Assembly: GCF_002797445.1 (NCBI RefSeq)
Contig: NZ_PGEP01000001.1
Coordinates: 186,001-250,000 of the forward strand
DNA: 64,000 nt
From: Acidovorax sp. 69
GTDB taxonomy: Bacteria > Pseudomonadota > Gammaproteobacteria > Burkholderiales > Burkholderiaceae_C
Reading direction: 5' to 3'
Under the pieces are notes generated by a model that saw only the letters and a list, made by a program, of their open reading frames with translations, searched no databases and was not told the origin of the DNA. Shown here one piece after another: positions 50,694 through 61,312 of the stretch. The position numbers and the translations under genes were made by a program. Every line of letters starts with the position of its first letter. Position 1 is the first letter of the stretch.

Positions 50694-51626
50694 TCAGACA
50701 AGCCTTGCGCCCACCCACTGCCCCGACTGCACCAGCTCACGCACGCAGTCGCCCAGCACCACGCGCGCAGCCAGGGCTGCGGGCGAGAGTTCATCGTCCG
50801 ACAAGCTGCACAGCGCCGCAGGCCGAAAAGCGGGGCCATCCTCAATCTCGGCCAGCACAAAGCGCTGTGCCGCATCGGCATAGCGGCCCACCGCCGCCCA
50901 GGGCTGGATGGTGCTGCCCAGGCCCATGTCCACCGCGTCCATCAGCAGCTCCAGCGAGTCGATCTCCATGGCCAGGCGCGGCACCACGCCCGCCTGGGCG
51001 AAGGCCGTGTCCAGGCGGCTACGCAAACCATGCGGGCCGGTGGGCAAGATCAGCGGCTCATCGCCAAGCTGCGCCAGCGCCACCTTGCCAGCCAGCGGCG
51101 GTGTGCGCGTGCCATGCTGGGCCGAGCGGATCAAAAACAGGCGTTCATCGAGCAGCGGCAGCACACTCCAGCGGCGTGCAGGCTGGGTATCAAACAACAC
51201 GGCCAGGTCGAGCTGGCGCGCATTGAGCATGTTGGAGAGGTGGCCCGAGAGGCTGCCCACCATGTGCAGCCGCACATCGGGGTAGCGCTCGCGCATGGCC
51301 CGCATCAGCGGCACGCCCAGCACCGAGGCCGTGGTGGGCGCCAGGCCCACACTCACCGTCCCCGTCAACCGCGCCTGCTGTGCGGCACGCGCTGCCTGAT
51401 CGGCATGGCGCAGCGCCAGTTGCGCTTCGCGGAAGAACGCCAGCCCCGCCTCCGTCGGCACCGCGCCCTTGGCGGTGCGCTGCAGCAGCCGGGTGCTCAA
51501 TTCACCCTCCAGGCGGCTGATCTGCTGGCTCAGCGCCGACTGCACCATGTGGAGGTCCACCGCCGCGCGGCCCATCGAGCCGAGTTCGACGATCCGGACG
51601 AAGTAGCGGAGTTGGCGCAGTTCCAT
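50694..51626 (-). CDS. tcuR: LysR-family regulator, probable TcuR
   Basis: A 310-residue LysR protein. The start MELRQLRYFVRIVELGSMGR leads into the HTH (QSALSQQISRLEGELSTRLL), then the effector domain (VSVGLAPTTASVLGVPLM; AVLFDTQPARRWSVLP). The ATG at 51624-51626 puts the HTH in its normal place. It lies upstream of tcuA-tcuB-tctC on the same strand, separated by a large hairpin; the role as tricarballylate regulator comes from position. The divergent neighbour mnmA is 227 bases away. Confidence 0.82.
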   Translation of the reverse strand: MELRQLRYFVRIVELGSMGRAAVDLHMVQSALSQQISRLEGELSTRLLQRTAKGAVPTEAGLAFFREAQLALRHADQAARAAQQARLTGTVSVGLAPTTASVLGVPLMRAMRERYPDVRLHMVGSLSGHLSNMLNARQLDLAVLFDTQPARRWSVLPLLDERLFLIRSAQHGTRTPPLAGKVALAQLGDEPLILPTGPHGLRSRLDTAFAQAGVVPRLAMEIDSLELLMDAVDMGLGSTIQPWAAVGRYADAAQRFVLAEIEDGPAFRPAALCSLSDDELSPAALAARVVLGDCVRELVQSGQWVGARLV

Positions 51627-51840
51627 GGAGGGCGATGGTCGCACAGTCGAGCGGGTGGATTTGCCAGCTTTTGGATTGCAAAGGATGTAGAAGGGGGACG
51701 GCGATGAATCGGTTGCCGCTCATCGGCGTGCCGAAGGGAATGCCTGCTCTGCAGAGCGGCCTATCCAAAACGCGCACAGGTATGCCCCCGCAGCGCACAG
51801 CGCGCTTTAACCCCTGCCAAGGCGGCAAGCGCTAAAAAAA

Positions 51841-51853
51841 TACAATCAGGCCA
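51841..51853 (+). promoter_or_regulatory. -10 element placing the mnmA transcript start at or next to its ATG
   Basis: TACAAT at 51841-51846 is a good -10 and follows a run of seven A. The expected transcription start (six to eight bases later) falls at 51853-51854, while the mnmA ATG begins at 51854. No ribosome-binding site lies before the ATG. The -35 region is poor. A leaderless or near-leaderless message is suggested. Confidence 0.42.
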
Positions 51854-52975
51854 ATGACTGCCACTATCAAACAACGCGTTGTCGTCGGCCTCTCGGGTGG
51901 AGTGGACTCGGCCGTGACCGCCCACCTGCTCAAACAACAAGGCCACGAGGTCGTCGGCATCTTCATGAAGAACTGGGAAGATGACGACGACAGCGAATAC
52001 TGTTCGTCCAACATCGACTTCGTGGATGCTGCCGCCGTGGCCGATGTGATCGGTATTGAGATCGAGCATGTCAACTTTGCGGCTGATTACAAAGACCGTG
52101 TGTTCGCCGAGTTTCTGCGCGAATACCAGGCGGGCCGCACGCCCAACCCCGATGTGCTGTGCAATGCCGAGATCAAGTTCAAGGCCTTTTTGGACCACGC
52201 CATGCGCCTGGGGGCCGAGAAAATTGCCACGGGGCACTATGCCCGCGTGCGCCACAACCCGGCCACGGGCCTGCACGAGCTGCTCAAGGGGTTGGACCCG
52301 AGCAAGGACCAGAGCTACTTTTTACACCGCCTGAACCAGGCGCAGCTGTCCAAGACGCTGTTCCCTGTGGGCGAGTTGCACAAGACCGAGGTGCGCCGCA
52401 TTGCCGAAGAGATTGGCCTGCCCAATGCCAAGAAGAAGGATTCGACCGGCATCTGCTTCATTGGCGAGCGGCCGTTTCGCGAGTTTCTGAACCGCTACAT
52501 CAGCCACGCGCCCGGGCCCATCCTGGATGACCGGGGGCGCAAGCTGGGTCAGCATGTAGGTCTGTCTTTTTACACACTGGGCCAACGCCAGGGCCTGGGC
52601 ATTGGCGGTATCAAGGAAAAGGGTGCGCAGCGCGGCGGCGGCGAGCATGAGCCCTGGTTCGTGGCCCGTAAAGAGCTGGAGAAAAACACCCTGCGCGTGG
52701 TGCAAGGGCATGACCATCCCTGGTTGCTGTCCCACACCCTCGATGCGCAGGATGCCAGCTGGACATCAGGCCACGCCCCGGCTCCGGGGATCTATGCCGC
52801 CAAGACGCGCTACAGGCAGCAGGATGCCAAATGCACGGTGGTAAGCGCCGACAAGGCCGATTTCAGGTTGCAGTTTCCGCAGGCGCAATGGGCGGTGACG
52901 CCTGGGCAAAGCGCGGTTCTGTATGACGGCGACGTGTGCCTGGGGGGCGGGGTTATCTTTGGTACGGAGGTTTGA
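51854..52975 (+). CDS. mnmA: MnmA, tRNA 2-thiouridylase
   Basis: A 373-residue enzyme that thiolates U34 of Lys, Glu and Gln tRNAs. The PP-loop [19 protein letters not shown] binds ATP. The catalytic cysteine is in [15 protein letters not shown] (about 101), and the second, disulfide-forming cysteine in [17 protein letters not shown] (about 200). The C-terminal RNA-binding barrel ends [11 protein letters not shown]. It is a single gene; a 351-base gap to the convergent ligC follows. Confidence 0.95.
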   Translation: MTATIKQRVVVGLSGGVDSAVTAHLLKQQGHEVVGIFMKNWEDDDDSEYCSSNIDFVDAAAVADVIGIEIEHVNFAADYKDRVFAEFLREYQAGRTPNPDVLCNAEIKFKAFLDHAMRLGAEKIATGHYARVRHNPATGLHELLKGLDPSKDQSYFLHRLNQAQLSKTLFPVGELHKTEVRRIAEEIGLPNAKKKDSTGICFIGERPFREFLNRYISHAPGPILDDRGRKLGQHVGLSFYTLGQRQGLGIGGIKEKGAQRGGGEHEPWFVARKELEKNTLRVVQGHDHPWLLSHTLDAQDASWTSGHAPAPGIYAAKTRYRQQDAKCTVVSADKADFRLQFPQAQWAVTPGQSAVLYDGDVCLGGGVIFGTEV

Positions 52976-53326
52976 GGGTGGGGTGTGCCGGGTCTGTTGC
53001 ACGTGGTTGCGGCTGACAGCCGCAGCACCACTTTGACAAGGCGGGCTGTCGTGCAGCACGCAAGTGCCTGCACACCGCCCGATGTTCCCCGAACACCATG
53101 GCTCCGATTTTGAAGATGCCACCGAGGCATATGACGTCGCATGGGTGGGAGCACACCTTCCGGGTCAGCGCCGCCATCGGCCGCAGCCTGATGCAGGCGG
53201 CGGCCCGAAGGGCGTCGGGATCCAGCCGTTGCTCAATAGGCAATAGGCAATAGGCAATAGGCAGCTGTTGCATGGATCGTTGTGCGTGGCAGCCCTGCAT
53301 CCCTCAGGGCCGACGCACCGGGAAAA
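52976..53326. other. Gap between mnmA and ligC with a short heptamer array
   Basis: No convincing gene or terminator was found in these 351 bases. At 53234-53261 there are four perfect tandem copies of CAATAGG, followed by CAGCTG. The rest has normal GC content and several short open frames without translation signals. Confidence 0.5.
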
Positions 53327-54289
53327 TCAACCTGCGTTGAGCTGCTGCTCCAGGTTGTGCAGTACCTGATAGCAAGCCAGCACCCGGCCCACGCTGGCGT
53401 TGGGTTCGCGGCCTTCTTGGATGGCCGCGAAGAATTCGCGGTCCTGCAGCTCGATGCCGTTCATGGAGACGTCCACCTTCGACACATCGATCTTCTCGTC
53501 CTTGCCGTTGTACAGGTCGTCATAACGCGCCAGGTAGGTCGCGGTGTCGCCGATGTAGCGGAAGTACGTGCCCAAAGGGCCGTCGTTGTTGAAGCTCAGG
53601 GAGAGCGTGCAGATGGCTCCGTTGGCGGCCTTGAGCTGGATGCTCATGTCCATGGCGATGCCCAGCGTGGGGTGGATGGGCCCCTGGATGGCGTTGGCCT
53701 GCACGATGGGGCTGTTGGCCTGGTAGGCAAACAGGTCCACGGTGTGGGCGGCGTGGTGCCACAGCAGGTGGTCCGTCCAGCTGCGCGCCTGGCCCAGCGC
53801 GTTGGTGTTGGTGCGGCGAAAGAAATAGGTCTGCACATCCATCTGCTGGATGTTGAACTCGCCCTTTTGCACCTTGTGGTGCACATATTGGTGGCTGGGG
53901 TTGAAGCGGCGGGTGTGGCCGCACATGGCGACCAGGCCCGTTTGCTTTTGCACCGCCACGACGTCTTCGGCGCCCTTGAGGCTATCGGCCAGCGGGATCT
54001 CGACCTGCACATGCTTGCCGGCCTTCAGGCAGGCGATGGTCTGCTCTGCGTGCATCTGTGTGGGCGTGCACAGGATGACGGCGTCCACCTCGGGCATTGC
54101 CAGGCTGTCGGCGAGGTCGGTGGTGACGTGGCCGATACCGTACTGGGCGGCCACTTCTTTGGTCTTCTCCAGGTCACGGCTGATCAGCGAAACGACTTCC
54201 ACGCCGTCGATGTTTTTGATGCCGTCCAGGTGCTTGATGCCGAAGGCGCCAGCGCCCGCCAGGGCGACTTTGATGGTCTTGTTGCTCAT
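53327..54289 (-). CDS. ligC: 4-Carboxy-2-hydroxymuconate-6-semialdehyde dehydrogenase (LigC/PmdC)
   Basis: A 320-residue Gfo/Idh/MocA-fold oxidoreductase. KVALAGAGAFGIKHLDGIKN binds NADP, VILCTPTQMHAEQTIACLKA follows, and the LigC-type KHVQVEIPLADSL replaces the usual EKP motif. It oxidises the ring-cleavage product of protocatechuate to 2-pyrone-4,6-dicarboxylate. It is the last gene of the operon, 1 base after ligB. Confidence 0.93.
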   Translation of the reverse strand: MSNKTIKVALAGAGAFGIKHLDGIKNIDGVEVVSLISRDLEKTKEVAAQYGIGHVTTDLADSLAMPEVDAVILCTPTQMHAEQTIACLKAGKHVQVEIPLADSLKGAEDVVAVQKQTGLVAMCGHTRRFNPSHQYVHHKVQKGEFNIQQMDVQTYFFRRTNTNALGQARSWTDHLLWHHAAHTVDLFAYQANSPIVQANAIQGPIHPTLGIAMDMSIQLKAANGAICTLSLSFNNDGPLGTYFRYIGDTATYLARYDDLYNGKDEKIDVSKVDVSMNGIELQDREFFAAIQEGREPNASVGRVLACYQVLHNLEQQLNAG

Positions 54290-54290
54290 G

Positions 54291-55627
<1,337 letters not shown>

Positions 55628-55629
55628 GG

Positions 55630-56556
55630 TCAGTTGACCTCCACTTCTTCAGGCCAGTAAAGGCGCATGGGGTTGTCCACCAGCAGTTTGTGCTGCAGCT
55701 CTGGCGTGACCGCGATGTGCGGTATGAAATCGACCAGCAGGCCGTCGTCGGGCATGTGGTCCTTGAGGTTGGGGTGCGGCCAGTCGGTGCCCCACAGCAC
55801 GCGGTCGGGAAACTCTTCCACCACGCGGCGGGCGAACGGGACCACATCGGTGTAGGCATTTTGCTCGCCCTGCAAGGCCTTGGGGCCGGTCACGCTGAGG
55901 CGCTCGGGGCAGCTCACCTTGCTCCACACGTTGGGGTGCTGGCGCATGAATTTCAGGAACAGGGCGAACTCTTCGCTGTCCACGCCCTTGGCCACGTCGG
56001 GCCGGCCCATGTGGTCCACCACCACGGTGGTGGGCAGGGCGGTGAAGAAGTCCCACAGCTCGGGCAGGTCCACCGCTTCAAAGTAGATCACCACGTGCCA
56101 GCCGAGCTGATGGATGCGCGCCGCGATCTCCATCAGTTCGTCCTTGGGCGTGAAGTCCACCAGGCGCTTGACGAAGTTGAAGCGCACGCCGCGCACACCG
56201 GCGTCGTGCATGGCTTGCAGTTCATCGTCGGTGACCGAGCGCTTGACGGTGGCCACGCCGCGCGCCTTGCCATTTGCGTTGACCAGCGCATCGACCATGG
56301 CGCGGTTGTCGGCGCCGTGGCAGGTGGCCTGCACCACCACATTGCGCGCAAAGCCCAGGTGGTCGCGCAGCGCGTACAGCTGCGCCTTGCTGGCATCGCA
56401 GGGGGTGTACTTGCGCTCGGGGGCGTAGGGAAACTCGGCGCCCGGGCCAAACACGTGGCAGTGGGCGTCTACCGCACCTGCGGGCACCTGAAAGCGCGGC
56501 TGGCTGGGGCCGGTGTACCAGTCCAGCCAGCCAGGGGTTTTAGTGAATTCAGACAT
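55630..56556 (-). CDS. ligI: 2-Pyrone-4,6-dicarboxylate hydrolase (LigI/PmdD)
   Basis: A 308-residue amidohydrolase that opens the lactone ring of 2-pyrone-4,6-dicarboxylate. VPAGAVDAHCHVFGPGAEFP carries the HxH motif, VVVDHMGRPDVAKGV a later histidine, and VLWGTDWPHPNLKDHMPDD the catalytic aspartate. ATG at 56554-56556, 2 bases before ligA in the run. A family A repeat lies between it and ligK. Confidence 0.93.
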   Translation of the reverse strand: MSEFTKTPGWLDWYTGPSQPRFQVPAGAVDAHCHVFGPGAEFPYAPERKYTPCDASKAQLYALRDHLGFARNVVVQATCHGADNRAMVDALVNANGKARGVATVKRSVTDDELQAMHDAGVRGVRFNFVKRLVDFTPKDELMEIAARIHQLGWHVVIYFEAVDLPELWDFFTALPTTVVVDHMGRPDVAKGVDSEEFALFLKFMRQHPNVWSKVSCPERLSVTGPKALQGEQNAYTDVVPFARRVVEEFPDRVLWGTDWPHPNLKDHMPDDGLLVDFIPHIAVTPELQHKLLVDNPMRLYWPEEVEVN

Positions 56557-56567
56557 AGGCAACCATT

Positions 56568-56632
56568 TGCTATATTAAAAATAGCTGCTAGCGCTTATGG
56601 AGTAAGCGCTAGAGGCCAAAAAGACTCAAACT
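56568..56632 (+). repeat. Dispersed repeat, family A copy 10
   Basis: TGCTATATTAAAAATAGCTG, CTAGCGCTTATGGAGTAAGC, GCTAGAGGCCAAAAAGACTC. A full-length copy, inserted between ligK and ligI and breaking the otherwise tight spacing of the operon. The palindrome CTAGCGCTTA / TAAGCGCTAG is perfect. Confidence 0.8.
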
Positions 56633-56636
56633 TTGC

Positions 56637-57320
56637 TCAGTCGATGTACTTGAGGCCCGCCTTCTCCAGGCCGGGGCGCATGTTGTACATGTCGAGGCCC
56701 AGCACGCCGCTGGCCAGCTTGGCGCGTTTTTCGCCTTCAAAGCTTTCGCGCTTCTGGGCGGCGGCCAGCGTCTCGGCCGCGCGGGCGGCGGGCACACACA
56801 CCACGCCGTCGTCGTCGGCCACGATCACGTCACCGGGCGTGACCAGCATGCCGGCGCACACCACAGGGATGTTGACCGAGCCCAGCGTGGCCTTGATGGT
56901 GCCCTTGCTGCTGATCGCCTTGCTCCACACGGGGAAGTTCATTTCCTGCAGCGTTTTCACGTCGCGCACACCGGCGTCGATGATGAGCGCTCGGGCACCG
57001 CGCGACTGGAAGCTGGTGGCCAGCAGGTCGCCAAAGTAGCCGTCGGTGCACTCGGAGGTGACTGCCGCCACCACGATGTCGCCGGGCTGGATCTGCTCGG
57101 CCGCCACATGCATCATCCAGTTGTCGCCGGGCTGCAGCAGCACGGTGACAGCCGTGCCGCTGACCTGCTGGCCGCTGTAGATGGGGCGCATGTAGGGCTT
57201 GAGCAGGCCCACGCGGCCCATGGCTTCGTGCACGGTGGCCGAGCCGAGGGCAGCCAGGCCGTCGGCGGACGCGCGGTCGGCGCGGGTGATGTTGCGGTAG
57301 ACAACGCCTAGTTCAAACAT
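56637..57320 (-). CDS. ligK: 4-Carboxy-4-hydroxy-2-oxoadipate aldolase/oxaloacetate decarboxylase (LigK)
   Basis: A 227-residue class II aldolase of the RraA-like fold that splits the pathway intermediate to pyruvate and oxaloacetate. [39 protein letters not shown] and [20 protein letters not shown] (with the R-D metal/substrate pair) are typical. It starts 1 base after ligJ stops. In the Comamonas operon the same position is called pmdF, as far as I recall. Confidence 0.92.
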   Translation of the reverse strand: MFELGVVYRNITRADRASADGLAALGSATVHEAMGRVGLLKPYMRPIYSGQQVSGTAVTVLLQPGDNWMMHVAAEQIQPGDIVVAAVTSECTDGYFGDLLATSFQSRGARALIIDAGVRDVKTLQEMNFPVWSKAISSKGTIKATLGSVNIPVVCAGMLVTPGDVIVADDDGVVCVPAARAAETLAAAQKRESFEGEKRAKLASGVLGLDMYNMRPGLEKAGLKYID

Positions 57321-57321
57321 G

Positions 57322-58356
57322 TCAGAGCCCCTTCGCCTTCAGGCGGGTGTCGAGTCGAGAGAAAACGCGGCGCACATTGCCTTCGTAGACCTGGTGCTTG
57401 TCGTCGGCGCTCAGGATCTTAGACGCCTCGATGTAGCGCTTGGTGTCGTCGTAATAGTTGCCGGTGGTGGGATCGATGCCGCGCACCGCGCCGATCATCT
57501 CGCTGGCGAACAGCACGTTCTTCACCGGGATCACCGTGTTGAGCAAATCGATGCCGGGCTGGTGGTACACGCAGGTGTCGAAGAACACGTTGTTCATCAG
57601 GTGGTCGTCGAGCAGCGGCTTCTTCATCTCTTGCGCCAGCCCGCGGAAGCGGCCCCAGTGGTAGGGCACTGCGCCGCCGCCGTGCGGGATCAGGAACTTG
57701 AGCGTGGGGAAGTCCTTGAACAGATCGCCCTGGATGAGCTGCATAAAGGCCGTGGTGTCGGCGTTCAGATAGTGCGCGCCTGTAGTGTGAAAACACGCGT
57801 TGCAGCTGGTGCTCACGTGGATCATAGCGGGCAGGTCGTACTCCACCATCTTTTCGTAGATGGGGTACCAGTGCTTGTCGGTCAGCGGCGGGCTGGTCCA
57901 GTGGCCACCCGAGGGATCGGGGTTCAGGTTGATGCCCACGGCACCGTATTCCTTGACGCATTTTTCCAGCTCGGGGATGCAGGTGGCAGGGTCGACGCCG
58001 GGCGACTGGGGCAGCATGGCCACGGGCACGAAGTGGTCGGGAAACAGTTCGCTCACCCGGAAGCACAGCTCGTTGCAGATGGCGGCCCAGGTGCTGGATA
58101 CATTGAAATCACCGATGTGGTGGGCCATGAAGCTTGCGCGCGGGCTGAACAGCGTGATGTCGCTGCCGCGCTCCTTCATCAGCTTGAGCTGGTTGGTCTC
58201 GATGGACTCGCGCAGCTCGTCGTCGCTGATGCGCAGGTCGGCAACCTTGGGCATGGCTGCCGGGTCTTTGATACCCGCGATCTGGGCATTGCGCCAGTTC
58301 TCCAGCGCCTTGGGGGCCGTGGTGTAGTGGCCGTGGCAGTCAATGATGAGGCTCAT
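57322..58356 (-). CDS. ligJ: 4-Oxalomesaconate hydratase (LigJ/PmdE)
   Basis: A 344-residue amidohydrolase-fold hydratase. [20 protein letters not shown] carries the metal-binding [23 protein letters not shown] and [20 protein letters not shown] supply later histidines, and [20 protein letters not shown] follows. It adds water to 4-oxalomesaconate to give the LigK substrate. The tautomerase that normally makes the keto-enol conversion before this step (LigU/GalD type) is not in the window. Confidence 0.92.
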   Translation of the reverse strand: MSLIIDCHGHYTTAPKALENWRNAQIAGIKDPAAMPKVADLRISDDELRESIETNQLKLMKERGSDITLFSPRASFMAHHIGDFNVSSTWAAICNELCFRVSELFPDHFVPVAMLPQSPGVDPATCIPELEKCVKEYGAVGINLNPDPSGGHWTSPPLTDKHWYPIYEKMVEYDLPAMIHVSTSCNACFHTTGAHYLNADTTAFMQLIQGDLFKDFPTLKFLIPHGGGAVPYHWGRFRGLAQEMKKPLLDDHLMNNVFFDTCVYHQPGIDLLNTVIPVKNVLFASEMIGAVRGIDPTTGNYYDDTKRYIEASKILSADDKHQVYEGNVRRVFSRLDTRLKAKGL

Positions 58357-58397
58357 GTGTCGGTTCTCCTGGAATGTGTTGTTGTATGGGTCGCGAG

Positions 58398-59090
58398 TCA
58401 GACCGGTTCCATGCCCTGCTTGCGCTTGGCCTCGGCCGCTTGTGGCGATGTCAGATAGGCCAGCAGCGCGCGGGCCGCGTCTGCCTGCTGGGTGTGGGCG
58501 CTAACGCCAGCCGAGAACGTGGTCGTGATCTGAATGGCCGGTGGCAGCGGGCCTACGATGGTGATGCCCTGCACATGCAGCAACTCGCTCAGTTGCTGAA
58601 AGCCCAGCGCCACTTCGCCCTTTGCCACCAGCGAGCCCACGGGCACGCCGGGAGGGGCCTGCACCATGCGGGGGGCAATCTGGTCGGCGATGCCCCAGCG
58701 CTCGAACAACTTGGCCAGGGCCACACCGCTGGGCCCGGTGGAGACGCTGATGCTGCGCGCGGCCAGCACGGCCTGGCGCACGGCGTCTTCGGTGCTCATG
58801 TCGGGCCGCTGCGCGCCCGCAGGCACGGCCACGGCCACGCCCGAGTGCACCCAGTCCACCTTGCTGCCAGGCAGCAGGTGGCCTACAGCGAGGAGCTTGT
58901 CGATGGCGTCGGAGGCGAGGATGACCACATCAAAGGCCTCACCGGCCGCCACGCGCTTGGCAGCGTCCACACCGCCCACCGATTCGATGGCTGCACTGTG
59001 GCCCGACTGCTGCGCAAACCCGGCGACCAGATCGGCCAGCACCTGGCGCGTGGCCATGGAGGAAATACCCCGAAGGGCGAGCGTTGTCAT
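58398..59090 (-). CDS. ModA-like substrate-binding-fold protein without signal peptide, first gene of the lig operon
   Basis: A 230-residue protein of the molybdate-binding (type II solute-binding) fold: MTTLALRGISSMATRQVLAD begins directly with the first strand, then AGEAFDVVILASDAIDKLL, ISVSTGPSGVALAKLFERWG, GEVALGFQQLSELL and ARALLAYLTSPQAAEAKRKQ. There is no signal peptide or lipobox, so it should stay in the cytoplasm, unlike true transport receptors. It is the promoter-proximal gene, 41 bases before ligJ. It may correspond to the unassigned pmdU of Comamonas. An enzyme-like (isomerase) or ligand-sensing role is inference. Confidence 0.78.
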   Translation of the reverse strand: MTTLALRGISSMATRQVLADLVAGFAQQSGHSAAIESVGGVDAAKRVAAGEAFDVVILASDAIDKLLAVGHLLPGSKVDWVHSGVAVAVPAGAQRPDMSTEDAVRQAVLAARSISVSTGPSGVALAKLFERWGIADQIAPRMVQAPPGVPVGSLVAKGEVALGFQQLSELLHVQGITIVGPLPPAIQITTTFSAGVSAHTQQADAARALLAYLTSPQAAEAKRKQGMEPV

Positions 59091-59208
59091 GCGGTTTTGT
59101 CTCCTGCCTGGCTGCGGTGTGCCCAGGCGGTGCGTGCCGTTGTATACATGCCGCGATTGTGGGCAGCGGCGGCCCAAACATGAAGGCGGCACCCGCACTA
59201 CCAGATAT

Positions 59209-59221
59209 ATCATTCCGTGAT
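59209..59221. promoter_or_regulatory. Candidate LysR operator upstream of the lig operon
   Basis: ATCA-TTCCG-TGAT, a perfect four-base dyad with five-base spacer in the AT-rich part of the 172-base divergent gap between the ModA-like gene and the LysR gene. A second dyad GCTATT-GCA-AATAGC lies at about 59233-59247. Either could be the regulator binding site. Confidence 0.42.
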
Positions 59222-59262
59222 CGTTGACTTGGAGCTATTGCAAATAGCAGAGAGCATTCCCC

Positions 59263-60216
59263 ATGGACCTCAAGCAGATCGAATACTTTGTGCGGGTGGC
59301 CGAGCTGGGCAGCTTCACCCGCGCCTCGGTGGTGCTGGACATTGCCCAACCGGCCCTGAGCCGCCAGGTGCGCCTGCTGGAGGTGGAGTTGCGCCAGAAC
59401 CTGCTGGTGCGCAACGGACGGGGCGCTACGCCCACCGAGGCGGGCAAGCTGCTGCTGGAGCATGGGCGCGGCATCCTGCACCAGGTGGAGCGCGCCCGCG
59501 AGGAGCTGGGCCGCGTGCGCGGCGCGCTGGCGGGGCGTGTGGCCATCGGCCTGCCGCCCAGCATTGCGAAGGTGCTCACGGTGCCGCTGACCCGCGCCTT
59601 CCGCGTCCAGATGCCTGATGCGGCGCTCGCCATCAGCGAGGGGCTGTCGGTGGCCATGCGCGAGTCGCTGACCACCGGGCTGCTCGACATTGCCCTGCTC
59701 TACAACACCACGCCCGCGCCGGGCATCGAGACCACGGCGCTGCTGGAGGAAGATCTGTTTCTGGTGCAGCGCCGCAGCGCCAGCCCGGCCGAGGCAGACC
59801 CCGACGTGTTGGACAAAGTGCCACTGCCGCTGGACGAGCTGCCGCGTTTCCCCCTGGTCATTCCCACGCGGCCCAATTCGATCCGCATGCTGGTGGAGTC
59901 CGAACTGGCCGCACGCGGCAAGCGCCCGCAGATCAGCCTGGAGATCGATGGCGTGGCCGCCATCCTGGACCTGGTGGCCGATGGCGCAGGCTGCGCCGTG
60001 TTGCCCATGAACGCGGTCACCACGTCGGGCAAGCCCGAGGTGTTCAGCACCCGGCCCATCCACGGCGCCAGCAGCGATGGTGACGTGGAAGACAGCACCC
60101 GCCTGCGCAGCAAACTCTTCATGGCAGTGAGCTCGCAGCGCCCGGCCACGCTCACACAGCAGGCCATGGCGGAGTTGATACGCACCACGTTGCAGGCGCT
60201 GTACCGCGCACCATGA
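59263..60216 (+). CDS. LysR-family regulator, probable PmdR
   Basis: A 317-residue LysR protein. MDLKQIEYFVRVAELGSFTR and the HTH (QPALSRQVRLLEVELRQNLL) are followed by the effector domain (VAIGLPPSIAKVLTVPLT; IDGVAAILDLVADGAGCAVL). It is divergent from the lig/pmd operon in the position of PmdR, which in Comamonas activates these genes in response to a pathway intermediate. Its own gene precedes a convergent Bug receptor gene. Confidence 0.87.
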   Translation: MDLKQIEYFVRVAELGSFTRASVVLDIAQPALSRQVRLLEVELRQNLLVRNGRGATPTEAGKLLLEHGRGILHQVERAREELGRVRGALAGRVAIGLPPSIAKVLTVPLTRAFRVQMPDAALAISEGLSVAMRESLTTGLLDIALLYNTTPAPGIETTALLEEDLFLVQRRSASPAEADPDVLDKVPLPLDELPRFPLVIPTRPNSIRMLVESELAARGKRPQISLEIDGVAAILDLVADGAGCAVLPMNAVTTSGKPEVFSTRPIHGASSDGDVEDSTRLRSKLFMAVSSQRPATLTQQAMAELIRTTLQALYRAP

Positions 60217-60317
60217 CTGCGAATCCGTATCAGCCTTTGGCGCCTTGTATTGGAAGGCTGGCCAGCGGCCAGTTTCGAGGTCAAAGGCCGCACAACACCC
60301 CGTGCAGACCCCATCGG

Positions 60318-61304
60318 TCACTGCCGGGCGATCCTGGCCCGCGCGATCACATCGCTCCAGCGCCGTACATCGGCGGCCAGGTGTTCACCCAGCTGTAGGG
60401 GGGTGCTGCCCTGGGCGTTGAGGTTGAGTTCCAGCAGCCGTTTTTTCACATCGGGCTGGGCCAGCGCGGCTTGCACCTCGCGCAAGAGGCGCTCCACCAC
60501 GGCGGCAGGTGTCTTGGCGGGCACAGCCAGGCCGTTCCACGACGTGACGTTGAAGGCAGCCAGTGGCCCGCCGCTTTCGCGCACCGTGGGCACATCGGGC
60601 AATTGGGCTGCACGCTGCGCGCCCAGCACCGCCAGGGGCCGCAGGGCCTTCGCGCCGATCTGCGGCATGAGGCCGCCCAGGATGTCGATCATCACATCCA
60701 CCTCACCACCCCGCACGGCGGTGATGACAGGCGGCGTCCCATTGAAGGGCACCACCTGGGCGTCGATGCCCTCCGTCACCTTGAACAACTCGGCCGCCAG
60801 GTTCTGCGTGGTGCCGATCTGCGGCGTGCCGATGTTGAGTTTGCCGGGGTGGGCGCGGGCATAGGCGAGCAGCTCGGCCAGGGTGGCAAAACGCCCGCCT
60901 TCCTTCACCACCACGGCCAGATCAAACGTGGCCAGCAGCGAGACGGGCGCAAAGTCCTTGAGGGTGTCGAACGGCAGTGTGTGGAACAGCGCGGCACTCA
61001 CCGCCGTGCCGCTGCTGACCAGCAGCAGCGTGTGGCCATCGGGCTCGGCACGCGCCACCAGGTCGCCCGCCACCACACCGCCCGCACTGGGCTTGTTCTC
61101 GATGACCACGCTCTGCCCCAGCGGGCCCGCAATCTTCTGGCCCACGGTGCGCGCCGTGATGTCGGCGGCGCCACCGGCGGCGTTGGGCACCACGATGCGC
61201 AGGGGGCGCGTGGGAAAGGTGGCCTGTGCCAGCGCTGGTGCAGCCCCACCGCAAGACGACATGGCCAGCCAGGCCAGGAGGCTTCTGCGGTGTAGGGCTT
61301 GCAT
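60318..61304 (-). CDS. Bug/TctC-type periplasmic receptor
   Basis: A 328-residue Bug-family receptor with a signal peptide (residues 1-27, LLAWLAMSSCGGAAPALAQA). RPLRIVVPNAAGGAADITAR has the carboxylate-binding loop, VVIENKPSAGGVVAGDLVAR and TDG-like PDGHTLLLVSSGTAVSAAL follow. It lies 8 bases downstream of livF and is probably the last gene of that transcript. Together with the adjacent lig operon, an aromatic or dicarboxylic acid ligand is possible; this is inference. Confidence 0.87.
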   Translation of the reverse strand: MQALHRRSLLAWLAMSSCGGAAPALAQATFPTRPLRIVVPNAAGGAADITARTVGQKIAGPLGQSVVIENKPSAGGVVAGDLVARAEPDGHTLLLVSSGTAVSAALFHTLPFDTLKDFAPVSLLATFDLAVVVKEGGRFATLAELLAYARAHPGKLNIGTPQIGTTQNLAAELFKVTEGIDAQVVPFNGTPPVITAVRGGEVDVMIDILGGLMPQIGAKALRPLAVLGAQRAAQLPDVPTVRESGGPLAAFNVTSWNGLAVPAKTPAAVVERLLREVQAALAQPDVKKRLLELNLNAQGSTPLQLGEHLAADVRRWSDVIARARIARQ

Positions 61305-61312
61305 GGCGAGAA

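Noticed and set aside
53064..53246. Short plus-strand frame between mnmA and ligC
   Set aside because: No ribosome-binding site, no recognisable motif, and it runs into the CAATAGG repeats; probably non-coding.
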